Assembly: GCF_001027925.1 (NCBI RefSeq)
Contig: NZ_LECT01000007.1
Location: 369,852-433,851 of the forward strand
Reading direction: 5' to 3'
Source of the DNA: Rhodopirellula islandica
Lineage (GTDB): Bacteria; Planctomycetota; Planctomycetia; Pirellulales; Pirellulaceae
Length of the DNA stretch: 64,000 nt
The notes beneath the pieces are model-generated. The model made no database searches, was not told the origin of the DNA, and saw nothing but the letters and a program-made list of their open reading frames with translations. The translations under genes and the position numbers were made by a program. This document shows, one piece after another, positions 49,014 to 56,988 of this stretch; position 1 is the stretch's first letter, and the number at the start of each line of letters is the position of its first letter.

Positions 49014-49412
49014 ATGAATTTCGCTCGTTTCTTTGCCGCTGCTGCGGTTGCCGTTTGTATCTCGTCCGCTTCGACCGCCAGCGCTTGTGGCCTGCTCGGC
49101 TGTGGCAGCGATTGTTGCGAAGCCGCTCCTGTGTGCTGCGAAGCCCCTGCACCGGTTTGCTGCGAACCAGCTCCCGTGTGCTGCCCACCCGCACCTGTGA
49201 AGGTTTCGTGGTGCGTCAAGAATCCTTTGACCTGCTGCCCCGTTGAAGTCAGCGCCTGCGTTCCTGCTTGCTGCGAAAACGTGATCCCTGAAATGGTTTG
49301 CTGCAAGAAGGGTTTCTTGGGCCGCAAAGTCATGACCTTCAGTTTCCCTTGCTGTGACACTTGCGTGGACGTCGTCTTCACGCCCCTGGGCCGCGTCATC
49401 GTTCGCGACTGA
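49014..49412 (+). CDS. Secreted cysteine-rich small protein
   Basis: Protein of 132 aa with signal peptide (about residues 1-24, ending STASA). The mature part has more than 20 Cys, mostly as CC pairs: DCCEAAPVCCEAPAPVCC, a repeat of PVCCE/PAPVCC units (about residues 32-60), and later CC and CxxC sites. It probably forms a disulfide-rich envelope or wall protein, or binds metal. Short composition-biased proteins like this are common in Pirellulaceae. An independent terminator follows. Confidence 0.82.
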   Translation: MNFARFFAAAAVAVCISSASTASACGLLGCGSDCCEAAPVCCEAPAPVCCEPAPVCCPPAPVKVSWCVKNPLTCCPVEVSACVPACCENVIPEMVCCKKGFLGRKVMTFSFPCCDTCVDVVFTPLGRVIVRD

Positions 49413-49474
49413 TTGGGAACGGCGGGCCGGATTGCCGACCCGCCACAATTGATCCACGTCCTTGAGACGACTAC

Positions 49475-49502
49475 AAAGCCGACTGAATTTTCAGCCGGCT
49501 TT
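49475..49502 (+). terminator. Rho-independent terminator of Cys-rich gene
   Basis: Left arm aaagccgactgaa (49475-49487) pairs with ttcagccggcttt (49490-49502), with one mismatch, and is followed by a pyrimidine-rich tail. It lies before the DUF952 start at 49519, which supports that start over the longer frame from 49462. Confidence 0.7.
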
Positions 49503-49518
49503 CTTTCTGCGCAGTGCC

Positions 49519-49854
49519 ATGTCCAGCAACCAACTGTCCAACGACACGCCATCCATCGTTTGCAAAATCGCAACCCAGCAGCAATGGGAGCAGATGCAAA
49601 CCACCGGAGTGCTTCCGCCGGCACCGATTGATGTTGCGGACGGCTTCATTCACTTGTCCACTGAACAACAAGTCCCCGGAACGCTGGCGGCTCACTTCGC
49701 CGGCCAAAGCGGGGTGGTGGTGTTGCACATCCGGGTGACTGACATCGAGGACAACCTACGCTGGGAAGAGTCTCGCGGAGGCGAACTGTTCCCGCATCTC
49801 TACGCCGAGTTGCCGGTTTCGGCAGTGGAGCGAGCCGAATCGGTGCTTGTCTGA
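49519..49854 (+). CDS. DUF952 family protein
   Basis: Small cytosolic protein of 111 aa. DUF952 features: IVCKIATQQQWEQMQTTG, DGFIHLSTEQQVPGTLAAHF, VVLHIRV, and FPHLYAELPVSAV. The family has an ADP-ribosyltransferase-like fold but no assigned reaction. The ATG at 49519 is chosen because the preceding frame crosses a terminator. Its last 55 bp overlap the 3' end of the convergent membrane protein gene. Confidence 0.88.
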   Translation: MSSNQLSNDTPSIVCKIATQQQWEQMQTTGVLPPAPIDVADGFIHLSTEQQVPGTLAAHFAGQSGVVVLHIRVTDIEDNLRWEESRGGELFPHLYAELPVSAVERAESVLV

Positions 49855-50849
49855 TTCGGAAACGAAATTGCAGACGATTTTTCGCGGCCACGAGCGTGTT
49901 GCAATGTCCAGCCCCAATAGCGAAGCCATCGCAAACCGACCCACGCTGAGGCGATGAACATGAGGCCGCAAAACAGAGAAGCGAGCGTCAGCCCCACGCC
50001 AGAATCCCATGTGAACCGGAACGGTAGCACTGCAGGTTCCAGCCAAGTTGCCCAAGCGGCGATGGTGATACCAATCAGGAGTAGGGTTGCCAGAACAATC
50101 ATGCTCATTCGCATGCGGCGGATGGGGGCCAAACGGACTTCTTTCGAGTCGACCCTCGGGATCATTCCAAACGTCAAGGTTGAGAGAGCTGTCCCTGCGA
50201 TTGCGCCCATCGCAACGGCTATCCAAAACTCCATCGGGTCGGTCAGTTCTTCGAAGAGTGATCGGCAGACGACAAAGACCAAGGCGGCAACGGCCATCAG
50301 CTCCAGCGATTCCGCAATGGATGCCCTTCTGGCAGGCAGAACCGCCTTCATTTTTGGACGCAGTGTCCGTGAGGAGTACCACTGAATCGCACTTGCGATC
50401 ACCCCGATCGACAAACCGTAGCCAAACATCAATGGACTGATGCCATTCCAAAGACGAGTGAAACCGCGAGGGTCTCCATTGATGACGGCGACGCCCCAGC
50501 ACAGCAAGTAGACATTGGCCCAAGTTGCGGCGGCAACAAAGACGGCACGAGTCAAGTAACGTTGCATCATCAACAACGGCAAGAAAGTGATTAACCCGAA
50601 GGCCGACGCGACAGGCATCGCGAATACGCCGATAATGAAGAACAAGAAGGCAAGGAAGGAGTCAGGATTCGGAATGAGTTGTTCCAAGATAGCCAAGTAG
50701 GCGAGCCCGAGAACGATGCAGCTCGCTAACCAGATCAAAAGCCCACCCAAGCCAGCAGCGAAGCTTTTCTTGTCCACGGCACGCCAGGCTGGGAACCAGC
50801 CTTGCTTCGTCGGAAGCTGAGCGGATGTAGGGTCAGGGGGCAGGTCCAT
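49800..50849 (-). CDS. Multi-pass membrane protein, unknown
   Basis: Protein of 349 aa from the ATG at 50849; a polar N-terminus (MDLPPDPTSAQL) and about eight hydrophobic segments (for example GLGGLLIWLASCIVLGLAYL, LLMMQRYL, LMAVAALVFVVC, MIVLATLLLIGITIAAWATWL). No catalytic motif or known family. It lies just downstream of the DNA glycosylase gene on the same strand (29 bp), so may be co-transcribed. Polar C-terminal tail. Confidence 0.75.
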   Translation of the reverse strand: MDLPPDPTSAQLPTKQGWFPAWRAVDKKSFAAGLGGLLIWLASCIVLGLAYLAILEQLIPNPDSFLAFLFFIIGVFAMPVASAFGLITFLPLLMMQRYLTRAVFVAAATWANVYLLCWGVAVINGDPRGFTRLWNGISPLMFGYGLSIGVIASAIQWYSSRTLRPKMKAVLPARRASIAESLELMAVAALVFVVCRSLFEELTDPMEFWIAVAMGAIAGTALSTLTFGMIPRVDSKEVRLAPIRRMRMSMIVLATLLLIGITIAAWATWLEPAVLPFRFTWDSGVGLTLASLFCGLMFIASAWVGLRWLRYWGWTLQHARGREKSSAISFPNQTSTDSARSTAETGNSA

Positions 50850-50878
50850 GCTGGTCTCCTTCCGCGGGATCGGGCGGA

Positions 50879-51472
50879 TCAGATCGATCGAATCAATGCA
50901 TGTCGATGGCAGCCAACCAAATGATCGTTGACCATGCCGGTCGCCTGCATCAGAGCATAACAGGTCGTGGGGCCGACGAATTTCCAACCGGCCTTCTTGA
51001 GCACGCGGCTCATCTTGGTTGACTCGTCGGTGATCGCCGGGACTTGATCAAGTCTTCGAACAACCCGTCGCTTCTCAGGGGCGAATTGCCAAAGCAACTT
51101 GGCAAGCGACTCGCCCTTGTCCAACATGGCGGTTATCGTTCGAGCGTTCTGAATCGTGGATTCAATCTTGGCTCGGTTTCGGATGATCCGAGCGTCGGTC
51201 ATCAGTCGCTCGACATCGGACGGGGTGAACTTCGCAAGCCGATGCGGATCAAAGTCGGCAAAGCATTCGCGGAACGCTTCGCGGCGTTTCAAAATCGTGA
51301 TCCAAGACAGGCCGCACTGAAAACCTTCCAAGCAGATCTTTTCAAACAGACGGAGATCGTCCCGGACGGGCACGCCCCACTCTTCGTCGTGGTAGCGGAT
51401 GTAGTCCGGGTCGGTACCGCACCAGCCACAGCGAGCATTGCCTTCTTCGTCGGTGAGGAGATCCTGTAACAC
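50879..51472 (-). CDS. tag: DNA-3-methyladenine glycosylase I
   Basis: Protein of 197 aa, starting with GTG at 51472. It removes 3-methyladenine from alkylated DNA to start base excision repair. Family features are complete: RCGWCGTDPDYIRYHDEEWGVP at the N-terminus (Cys and His zinc ligands), the helix-hairpin motif region FEKICLEGFQCGLSWITIL, GWKFVGPTTCYALMQATGMVNDH, and VGCHRH (C-terminal zinc Cys/His). Length matches the usual 180-200 aa. Confidence 0.95.
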   Translation of the reverse strand: MLQDLLTDEEGNARCGWCGTDPDYIRYHDEEWGVPVRDDLRLFEKICLEGFQCGLSWITILKRREAFRECFADFDPHRLAKFTPSDVERLMTDARIIRNRAKIESTIQNARTITAMLDKGESLAKLLWQFAPEKRRVVRRLDQVPAITDESTKMSRVLKKAGWKFVGPTTCYALMQATGMVNDHLVGCHRHALIRSI

Positions 51473-51560
51473 GACGTTCGACCGTTGCTCAATGGAAGCG
51501 AAACGATGAGTGGAGTTGGGACGTTGTCCCAGGAGGTGTTGAAGAAAGCATTTGGCAACG

Positions 51561-51994
51561 AGCAGGTCGGCAGAAGTCTCTCGGAATTTAAGCTGTTGGG
51601 GGAAGCGTTGTTGCTCCCACGTACAACCGGGCTAACGCTGGACTGCGAAATGTTTGGTGTTGCGAAGCCTATCGGTTTGCGCAAGCCTTCATCCCGGCAG
51701 GGATGCAAGATGGTAGCCGGGGGTTGCTGCGTAGCAGCGTACCCCCGGAAAACGAGCCCCAAAAAATACTCACCATCCCGCGGTGGCCAATGGCCACCGC
51801 GGGATGGTGAGTGGCGAGGCGGGATTTACATGTCCGTCGGTGGCGCTATCGCTTACCGACGGCTACCATCTTGCATCCCTACCGGGATGAAAACTTGTGC
51901 AAGCGACAAATCTCTCCAAGCCCAAACATTTCGCAGCCCAGGCTAACGCCCAAGCGGCTCACATGGTTGTGCTGCTCACTCCTGCCGAGCTGCT
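51561..51994. repeat. Dispersed inverted-repeat element, copy D (interrupted)
   Basis: Left end agcaggtcggcaga (51561-51574) and right end tcctgccgagctgct (51980-51994) are imperfect inverted copies, as in copy A. The core is gttgttgctcccacgtacaaccgg up to 51630 and cccaagcggctcacatg from 51949. Removing the 304-bp insertion and one 7-bp duplication leaves about 123 bp, colinear with copy A. It lies 32 bp downstream of the TelA-like gene stop. Confidence 0.82.
51638..51941. mobile_element. MITE-like palindromic insertion with 7-bp target duplication
   Basis: Terminal inverted repeats: ctggactgcgaaatgtttgg at the left matches, inverted, the right end ccaaacatttcgcagcccag with one mismatch. 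The flanks are the direct duplication gctaacg (51631-51637 and 51942-51948). Inside are nested hairpins, including a perfect 45-nt palindrome (51768-51812, 22-bp arms, one central base) and ccgtcggt/accgacgg (51834-51862). No ORF encodes a transposase, so movement would need enzyme supplied elsewhere. Copy A represents the empty site. Confidence 0.85.
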
Positions 51995-52025
51995 CAATCC
52001 TGCCGAACTGCTCAGCGAAACGGAC

Positions 52026-53267
52026 CTACACCAACGAGTCGCCGCGAGCGTAACGTCCGAGGGTTTGCTGGTATTTCTTCTTGCCTTCTTCGACGCTTTG
52101 GCGAATCGCTTTGGTGCTTTCTTCGCTTTCTTTGCGGAGTTCCGCGATCATCTGCAGCGACTCGATTTGGAAACCGCTGATCGCGTCGACCAGCTTCTGC
52201 ACCGACTCGGGATCAATCGTGCTTCCGTAGCCAGCCTTCAAAGCGGCCCGTTCCAATTCGCGACCCAAACCAGCGATGTCTTCCAGTCCCTTGTTCACGC
52301 CTTCTTTCATGGCCTCGGTGGCCTGGGTGACTTCGTGCAAACCATGTTGGCTGGTGTAGACCGTGCCGAGGATCGTGAAGACGTGTTCGTTGGTGGTGAA
52401 GAACGTCACGGCGCGACGGAACACGCGTTCCTTCACATCGTGAGTTTGTTTCAGTTTGGTGATCAGCGTTTCACCGACGTCGTAGCCGACCTCGAGGTTC
52501 TCAGCGATGTCCTTGAGCAACTGGTACGTCTTGTCTTCTTCCTCGAATTTGTGACGGGCTTCGTCACGACGCAGTTCCAGTTGGCTTTTGCCGCCCTGGT
52601 CTTCTCCCGCGTAGTTGTCGAGCGCCTCCTGTGCGGTGGCCAGCGCATCCTTGGCGGCTTCTAGGATCGGAGCGTGGGTGTCCAGTAATTCACGAGCGAG
52701 AACTTCGGCTTCCTTGAGCGCGAAGCGGAAGTCGATGTAGGCGTCCATGATCTGTTCTTCGATGTGCAACGCGTCCTTCGTGTCTTTCGCGACCTCGCCG
52801 TAGACTTCCGCGATTTTTTCGAATCGATCGCTGGGGGTTCCGCGACGGAGTTTCATCCACCAGTTCGAGACCTTTTCAGTTCCGCTGATCTTTCCATCGT
52901 CCAATTGCGAGATCAGTCGCTTGCTGTCCTCGCGAACCGAATCGAACATCTGAGTGATGTCCATGTAGCGGTTGCCGATTTGGACCGATTCGATGTTGTC
53001 ACGCACGAGTGCGTTGAACGAACTCATGTGTTTGATCACATCTGCGATCGCCAGCACCTTGGCTTCGTCCAAATGCCGAACGCCCTCGAGCAAGCTGAGC
53101 AATTCTTGCGGGGCCGTGTTTTCAGCGGCGCCAAACTTCTTCAGCGTATCGAGGGCACTGTCCAGGTACTGCCGCATGGACTGAGTGTCACGCTGCGTTG
53201 CCGGAGCGGCCGGCGTGGTTTGTTGGGCGGACTCTGCCGGAGCGGAGGCTTTGGCTTGCTGGCTCAT
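52026..53267 (-). CDS. TelA-like coiled-coil protein
   Basis: Protein of 413 aa; the ATG at 53267 (MSQQAKASAPAESAQQ) follows a low-complexity N-terminus. The rest is almost wholly helical. The order of segments, including TEKVSNWWMKLRRG, FRFALKEAEVLARELLD, RRAVTFFTTNEHVFTILGTV and IDPESVQKLVDAISGFQIES, resembles the TelA (toxic anion resistance) family, though the match is distant and judged by eye. No membrane segment or signal. Divergent from two co-oriented genes for a tail-anchored protein and a long coiled-coil protein; an envelope-stress or membrane-linked complex is possible. Confidence 0.65.
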   Translation of the reverse strand: MSQQAKASAPAESAQQTTPAAPATQRDTQSMRQYLDSALDTLKKFGAAENTAPQELLSLLEGVRHLDEAKVLAIADVIKHMSSFNALVRDNIESVQIGNRYMDITQMFDSVREDSKRLISQLDDGKISGTEKVSNWWMKLRRGTPSDRFEKIAEVYGEVAKDTKDALHIEEQIMDAYIDFRFALKEAEVLARELLDTHAPILEAAKDALATAQEALDNYAGEDQGGKSQLELRRDEARHKFEEEDKTYQLLKDIAENLEVGYDVGETLITKLKQTHDVKERVFRRAVTFFTTNEHVFTILGTVYTSQHGLHEVTQATEAMKEGVNKGLEDIAGLGRELERAALKAGYGSTIDPESVQKLVDAISGFQIESLQMIAELRKESEESTKAIRQSVEEGKKKYQQTLGRYARGDSLV

Positions 53268-53691
53268 GACCAAGAACTCGTGCGTAAAAATAGAAACGTG
53301 AATAGGAAACTCATTCTCGGGGGGACGCATCCAAGGCAGGATGTTTCGCCGCAAGATTGTACCATTGCCCAGCTTGGCGGATTTTTGCCACCCATCAGGG
53401 CGCATCAAATTGATCGCGTCGGTTGGACTTCTCGGGAAACGACCCTGACCCACCAGCGTGGAGCATGACGAGGCGGGGAAGTCGTTTCGAGGGCTCTGGT
53501 TAGACTACGTTGCACTGCAACCAGGGGCAATCATACGAAAGCGGAACAGACCACTCCCGCGATGCCGCGAAGGGGCGATACAATCCATTTCTCGGCGTCA
53601 CGAACACCTTGCCTGATTTGCAGCGCCTCGAAGGTCGCGATGACTGGCCTTCTTCATTCAACGCCCACCACTCTTCTCCATTCTCGTCGTC
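53268..53691. promoter_or_regulatory. Divergent intergenic region of the coiled-coil trio
   Basis: 424 bp between the TelA-like gene and the tail-anchored gene. It should hold both promoters; a T/A-rich stretch lies near 53285-53320. Only short shadow frames are present and no repeat was recognised. Confidence 0.4.
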
Positions 53692-54108
53692 ATGGCCAAC
53701 GCTCAAGCACAAGCGACCGCACCGTCCACCATGGAACAGCTGCGCGAGCGACGCGCGGCAACCAAGCTGCCTGGCGAAGACCTGACGATCGCGGAAACCT
53801 TGCGGGTCATGGACGTGGCTCGCGAATTGCGGGACCGGCGTTCGACCGCCGAAGACATGTTTCGTTCTGACGACGTCCGGATTCAACTGCGTGAAAAATT
53901 GATGCGAACCGCAGCGTTGTCTGGCGATGATGTCAGTGCGGCGGAGATTGACGCTGCGATTGATCAATACCTGTCCAATCTGCACACCTACGAAGCACCC
54001 CAGGCCGGATTCAAAAAGTTTGTCGCCTATTGCTGGATATGGCGGACTCGGATCGCCATGGCAGCAACGACCGCGGCGGCGGCAGGGGCTTGGTACTTTT
54101 TTTCCTGA
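53692..54108 (+). CDS. Small tail-anchored protein (DUF6384-like)
   Basis: Protein of 138 aa. The N-terminal two thirds are charged and helical (LRERRAATKLPGEDLTIAET, LRVMDVARELRDRRSTAEDM); the C-terminus has one hydrophobic segment (IAMAATTAAAAGAWYFF) ending in Ser, so it is probably anchored in the inner membrane by its tail. The pattern resembles the uncharacterised DUF6384 group; this is from memory, not a search. It is located 78 bp upstream of the long coiled-coil gene, in the same direction. Confidence 0.75.
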   Translation: MANAQAQATAPSTMEQLRERRAATKLPGEDLTIAETLRVMDVARELRDRRSTAEDMFRSDDVRIQLREKLMRTAALSGDDVSAAEIDAAIDQYLSNLHTYEAPQAGFKKFVAYCWIWRTRIAMAATTAAAAGAWYFFS

Positions 54109-54186
54109 GCCCAGCTCGGTTTTGTCTCGGTCTCGTTGTCGCTTCGCGTTCCCCTCGCACGTTCCTTTCTCCCCCCTCGTTTCGCC

Positions 54187-55605
54187 ATGCCGCTGACCGG
54201 CCCCACCGTTCATCAACAACTGCTGACGGCTTACAACCAAGCCGCCACAAAGCTGGAGCAACTCCGTTCCCAATTGGGAGACTTTCAGTCGACCCAGGAC
54301 ACGTTGCAAAATCAACGGGACGAGACGCTGCGCAGTTTGGCCCAGCACTACTTGCCGGAGTTGACCACCGAAGCGATTCAGGACACCTGGTCCGAGGTAC
54401 GCCCCTCGATGGCCGAAATTTTGTTGCGAAAACAAGACCATGCACGGCGATTGCACGAGGACCTGGAGGCCGACACACATGGACGAGAAACGCAGGAAGC
54501 CGGACTGGCTCAGCTGAACGAATCGATTGAGGCGGCGGAAGCGAAGCAAGAAGAACTGATCACCGCCGTCGAGCAAACGCTCCGAGCGAACCCCGGCTTT
54601 GTGACTCTGTCGGACCGCGCTGCGATGGCTGAAGCCGCGCTGGAACGTGCCGAAGCCAACTTGGACGAGATCAGTCAAGATGCCGCGAGAAAGCTGCCGG
54701 CGTACGATGAGTGCAATCTGTTCAGCTACTTGAAGGACCGAAAATTTGGAACGTCCGAGTACACCCACCGCGGGTTCACGCGGCGGATGGACCGCTGGGT
54801 TGCCAAGCTGACCAAGTATCACGAATCCAAGCGAAACTACGACTACCTGACGACCACTCCCGAGACGATGCGGACGATCATCGCGGAAGATCGGGAGGCG
54901 CTCGAAACCGTGATGGAAGAGCTGGCCAAATACCGAGACGATGCCGCTGCGCAACACGGATTGGATCAACACCTTCGCGAGGTGCGTGCGCTCCATCGCC
55001 AACGCGATGCGACGCTGAAGGATCTCGATGAGTGGACGCAGCGTTGTGAACAAACACAGGCCAAGCTGACCGAGCTCGAGACGCCGCAGTGTTCTTATTA
55101 CCAAGAAGCGATCGATCTGTTCCGTGACATGCTGGCTCGGACCGACACGCATGAACTGCGGCAGCAAGCTCGGCGGACTCCCGAGATCACCGACGATCAA
55201 ATCGTTGCGTCGCTACGTGGGATCGAAACCCGGATGGACGAGACGGAGTTGTCGAGCAATCGGCATCAGGATGAGATGGTGGAGCAGCAACAAATCCATC
55301 AAGCGATTGGCCGATTGATTCAGCGATTTCGAGCGTCGGGATACGAGCAAGCTCGTTGCCAGTTTTCGGACATGCTGGACGTGTTGACGCCGCTCGATCG
55401 AGCCCGCACGGCGCACGATGTGGACGACCTCTGGAATTCCATCCGGCGGATGCAAAGCTGGGGACCAACCGCGATGGACCGGGTCACGGGCGTCGCGACG
55501 CATCCCATGACGCAGGTTTTGGTCAATGCGATGGCGCACGCTGCCGCTGGTGCGATGAGCGAACACGCTCGCCGCGCCGGTCGACGCACCCGGCGGCGCC
55601 GCTGA
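54187..55605 (+). CDS. Long coiled-coil protein, unknown
   Basis: Protein of 472 aa from the ATG at 54187 (MPLTGPTVHQQLLTAYN). Heptad-rich helices occupy about residues 10-170 and 235-400, with a central non-coil section (YDECNLFSYLKDRKFGTSEY, HRGFTRRMDRWVAKL). The C-terminus is an alanine-rich helix (VNAMAHAAAGAMSEHA) followed by an Arg-rich tail. No enzyme motif. Context with the tail-anchored protein and the divergent TelA-like gene suggests a shared structural or stress role. A 566-codon frame on the other strand is a shadow. Confidence 0.78.
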   Translation: MPLTGPTVHQQLLTAYNQAATKLEQLRSQLGDFQSTQDTLQNQRDETLRSLAQHYLPELTTEAIQDTWSEVRPSMAEILLRKQDHARRLHEDLEADTHGRETQEAGLAQLNESIEAAEAKQEELITAVEQTLRANPGFVTLSDRAAMAEAALERAEANLDEISQDAARKLPAYDECNLFSYLKDRKFGTSEYTHRGFTRRMDRWVAKLTKYHESKRNYDYLTTTPETMRTIIAEDREALETVMEELAKYRDDAAAQHGLDQHLREVRALHRQRDATLKDLDEWTQRCEQTQAKLTELETPQCSYYQEAIDLFRDMLARTDTHELRQQARRTPEITDDQIVASLRGIETRMDETELSSNRHQDEMVEQQQIHQAIGRLIQRFRASGYEQARCQFSDMLDVLTPLDRARTAHDVDDLWNSIRRMQSWGPTAMDRVTGVATHPMTQVLVNAMAHAAAGAMSEHARRAGRRTRRRR

Positions 55606-55956
55606 TCGCTCTCGAATCAGGTGGTCTGGGTTTGGTCTCGCGTCGCTTCTCGCTTCCCTCGTCACTGAGGTCGTGCAGTTTTGAAGTACCGTGTTGCCAA
55701 GCGTTTATTATCACCCTCCCTTGGGACGTTCGAAAAATAAATGGTGGCGGGCGTCTGGGTATCGCCCCGGATGGGGCCGTCGTGGGAGTTGGGGGCGTCC
55801 CTCGCTCACGCTTCGGGTTGTGATGGGTGGTTGCTGCAGAAACCCGCCAAAACGCAGCGCCAGAAAACTGCACGACCTCCTTCGTCGGGCGGGGTTCTCA
55901 CGACGTTACGAGCACGGCGATTGGAAACGGCACGAGCTCGTCACGGGGTGGGTTGG
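55606..55956. other. Intergenic region with 16-bp terminal-inverted-repeat element
   Basis: 351 bp between convergent genes (coiled-coil protein and folD). Most of it is the element at 55667-55879; outside it nothing was recognised. Confidence 0.6.
55667..55879. mobile_element. Short non-coding element with 16-bp terminal inverted repeats
   Basis: gaggtcgtgcagtttt (55667-55682) is matched exactly by its reverse complement at 55864-55879, enclosing 181 bp. The same 16-mer, with the adjacent ctgg-gctg, recurs at 63974-63989. The interior contains cgccccggatggggccg and the inverse of a motif near 35136. No transposase ORF. It may be a MITE or a palindromic repeat unit; a target duplication was not identified. 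Confidence 0.65.
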
Positions 55957-56856
55957 CTACTTGGCCGCTTGCAGTTTTGCGGCCATCAACGTGTTGTGCA
56001 GCAACATCGCGATCGTGAGTGGTCCGACTCCACCTGGGACAGGGGTGATCGCCGATGCCACCGATTCTGCTTCGGCGAAGGCGACATCGCCGACCAGTTT
56101 GTCGCCCACACGATTGATCCCAACGTCGATCACAACGGCGCCCGGTTGGATCATGTCGCCCCGGATCATTTCTGGGCGACCGACCGCGGCGATCAAAATG
56201 TCGGCTTGGCGGCAGATCTCCGTGAGGTTTTGGGTGCGGCTGTGAGCAAGGGTCACCGTCGCGTTGGCGACGGCGGGGCCACAGGTGCTGTCTTTTTGTG
56301 CCAGCATCATTGCCATCGGCTTGCCGACAATGTCACTGCGCCCGACCACGACGACGTGTTTCCCGCTGGTTTCGATTCCCGTGCGATGCAGCAGTTGAAT
56401 GATGCCGTGCGGGGTGCAGGGAAGAAAACGCGGTCGGCCCTGCATGAGCAGCCCCACGTTGACGGGGGAGAACGCGTCGACGTCTTTGATTGGATCGATC
56501 GCATCCAGGACGGCTCGCTCGTCAATTCCCGTGCCACCGGCAGCTTTCGCGGGCAGGGGGAGTTGGACCAAGATGCCGCTGACAGCCGGGTCGGCATTCA
56601 GTTCGGCCACTTTGGCCAGCAATTCGGCTTCGGTGGTCGCCGCGGGCATGCGGTCCAGGCGGCTGGCGATCCCCGCTTTTTCACAGGCGCGTTCCTTGTT
56701 TCGCACGTAAACCTGGCTGGCGGGGTCTTCTCCAACCAGCACGGCCGCCAATTGGGGAGGTGGATTCCCGCCTGAAACGAACGTTTCGACGTCAGCAGCA
56801 ACTTCGCTGCGAATTTCCGCGGCAATCTTCTTGCCGTCCAGTCGCGTTGCGGGCAT
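55957..56856 (-). CDS. folD: Methylenetetrahydrofolate dehydrogenase / cyclohydrolase
   Basis: Bifunctional enzyme of 299 aa that interconverts 5,10-methylene-, methenyl- and 10-formyl-tetrahydrofolate in cytosolic one-carbon metabolism. Signature motifs: YVRNKERACEKAGI (about residues 50-63, catalytic Tyr/Lys region; the usual Lys is in NKERA), GILVQLPLPA, PCTPHGI, and the NADP-binding VVVGRSDIVGKPMA. The C-terminus TPVPGGVGPLTIAMLLHNT is typical. Length is normal for the family. Divergent from the sulfite/nitrite reductase gene across about 130 bp. Confidence 0.96.
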   Translation of the reverse strand: MPATRLDGKKIAAEIRSEVAADVETFVSGGNPPPQLAAVLVGEDPASQVYVRNKERACEKAGIASRLDRMPAATTEAELLAKVAELNADPAVSGILVQLPLPAKAAGGTGIDERAVLDAIDPIKDVDAFSPVNVGLLMQGRPRFLPCTPHGIIQLLHRTGIETSGKHVVVVGRSDIVGKPMAMMLAQKDSTCGPAVANATVTLAHSRTQNLTEICRQADILIAAVGRPEMIRGDMIQPGAVVIDVGINRVGDKLVGDVAFAEAESVASAITPVPGGVGPLTIAMLLHNTLMAAKLQAAK

Positions 56857-56988
56857 CCTCGGGCCTTGAATTGGCGTAAGTCGACGAGAGAGGTCGACGT
56901 GGTGAAAAATTGGAATTGTCGGTATAAAGAGTCGAGTACGAATCTTCGGTCCATTGACCGACGCAAATCACACAGGATTTTTGACTCG

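Noticed and set aside
51485..51946. 153-codon plus-strand frame in the 51-52 kb gap
   Set aside because: It runs through the dispersed repeat and the palindromic MITE; sequence is repeat-derived with no signal of coding.
53500..55200. 566-codon open frame on the minus strand
   Set aside because: It covers the tail-anchored and coiled-coil genes in antisense, with no recognised motif; the plus-strand genes have proper starts and composition.
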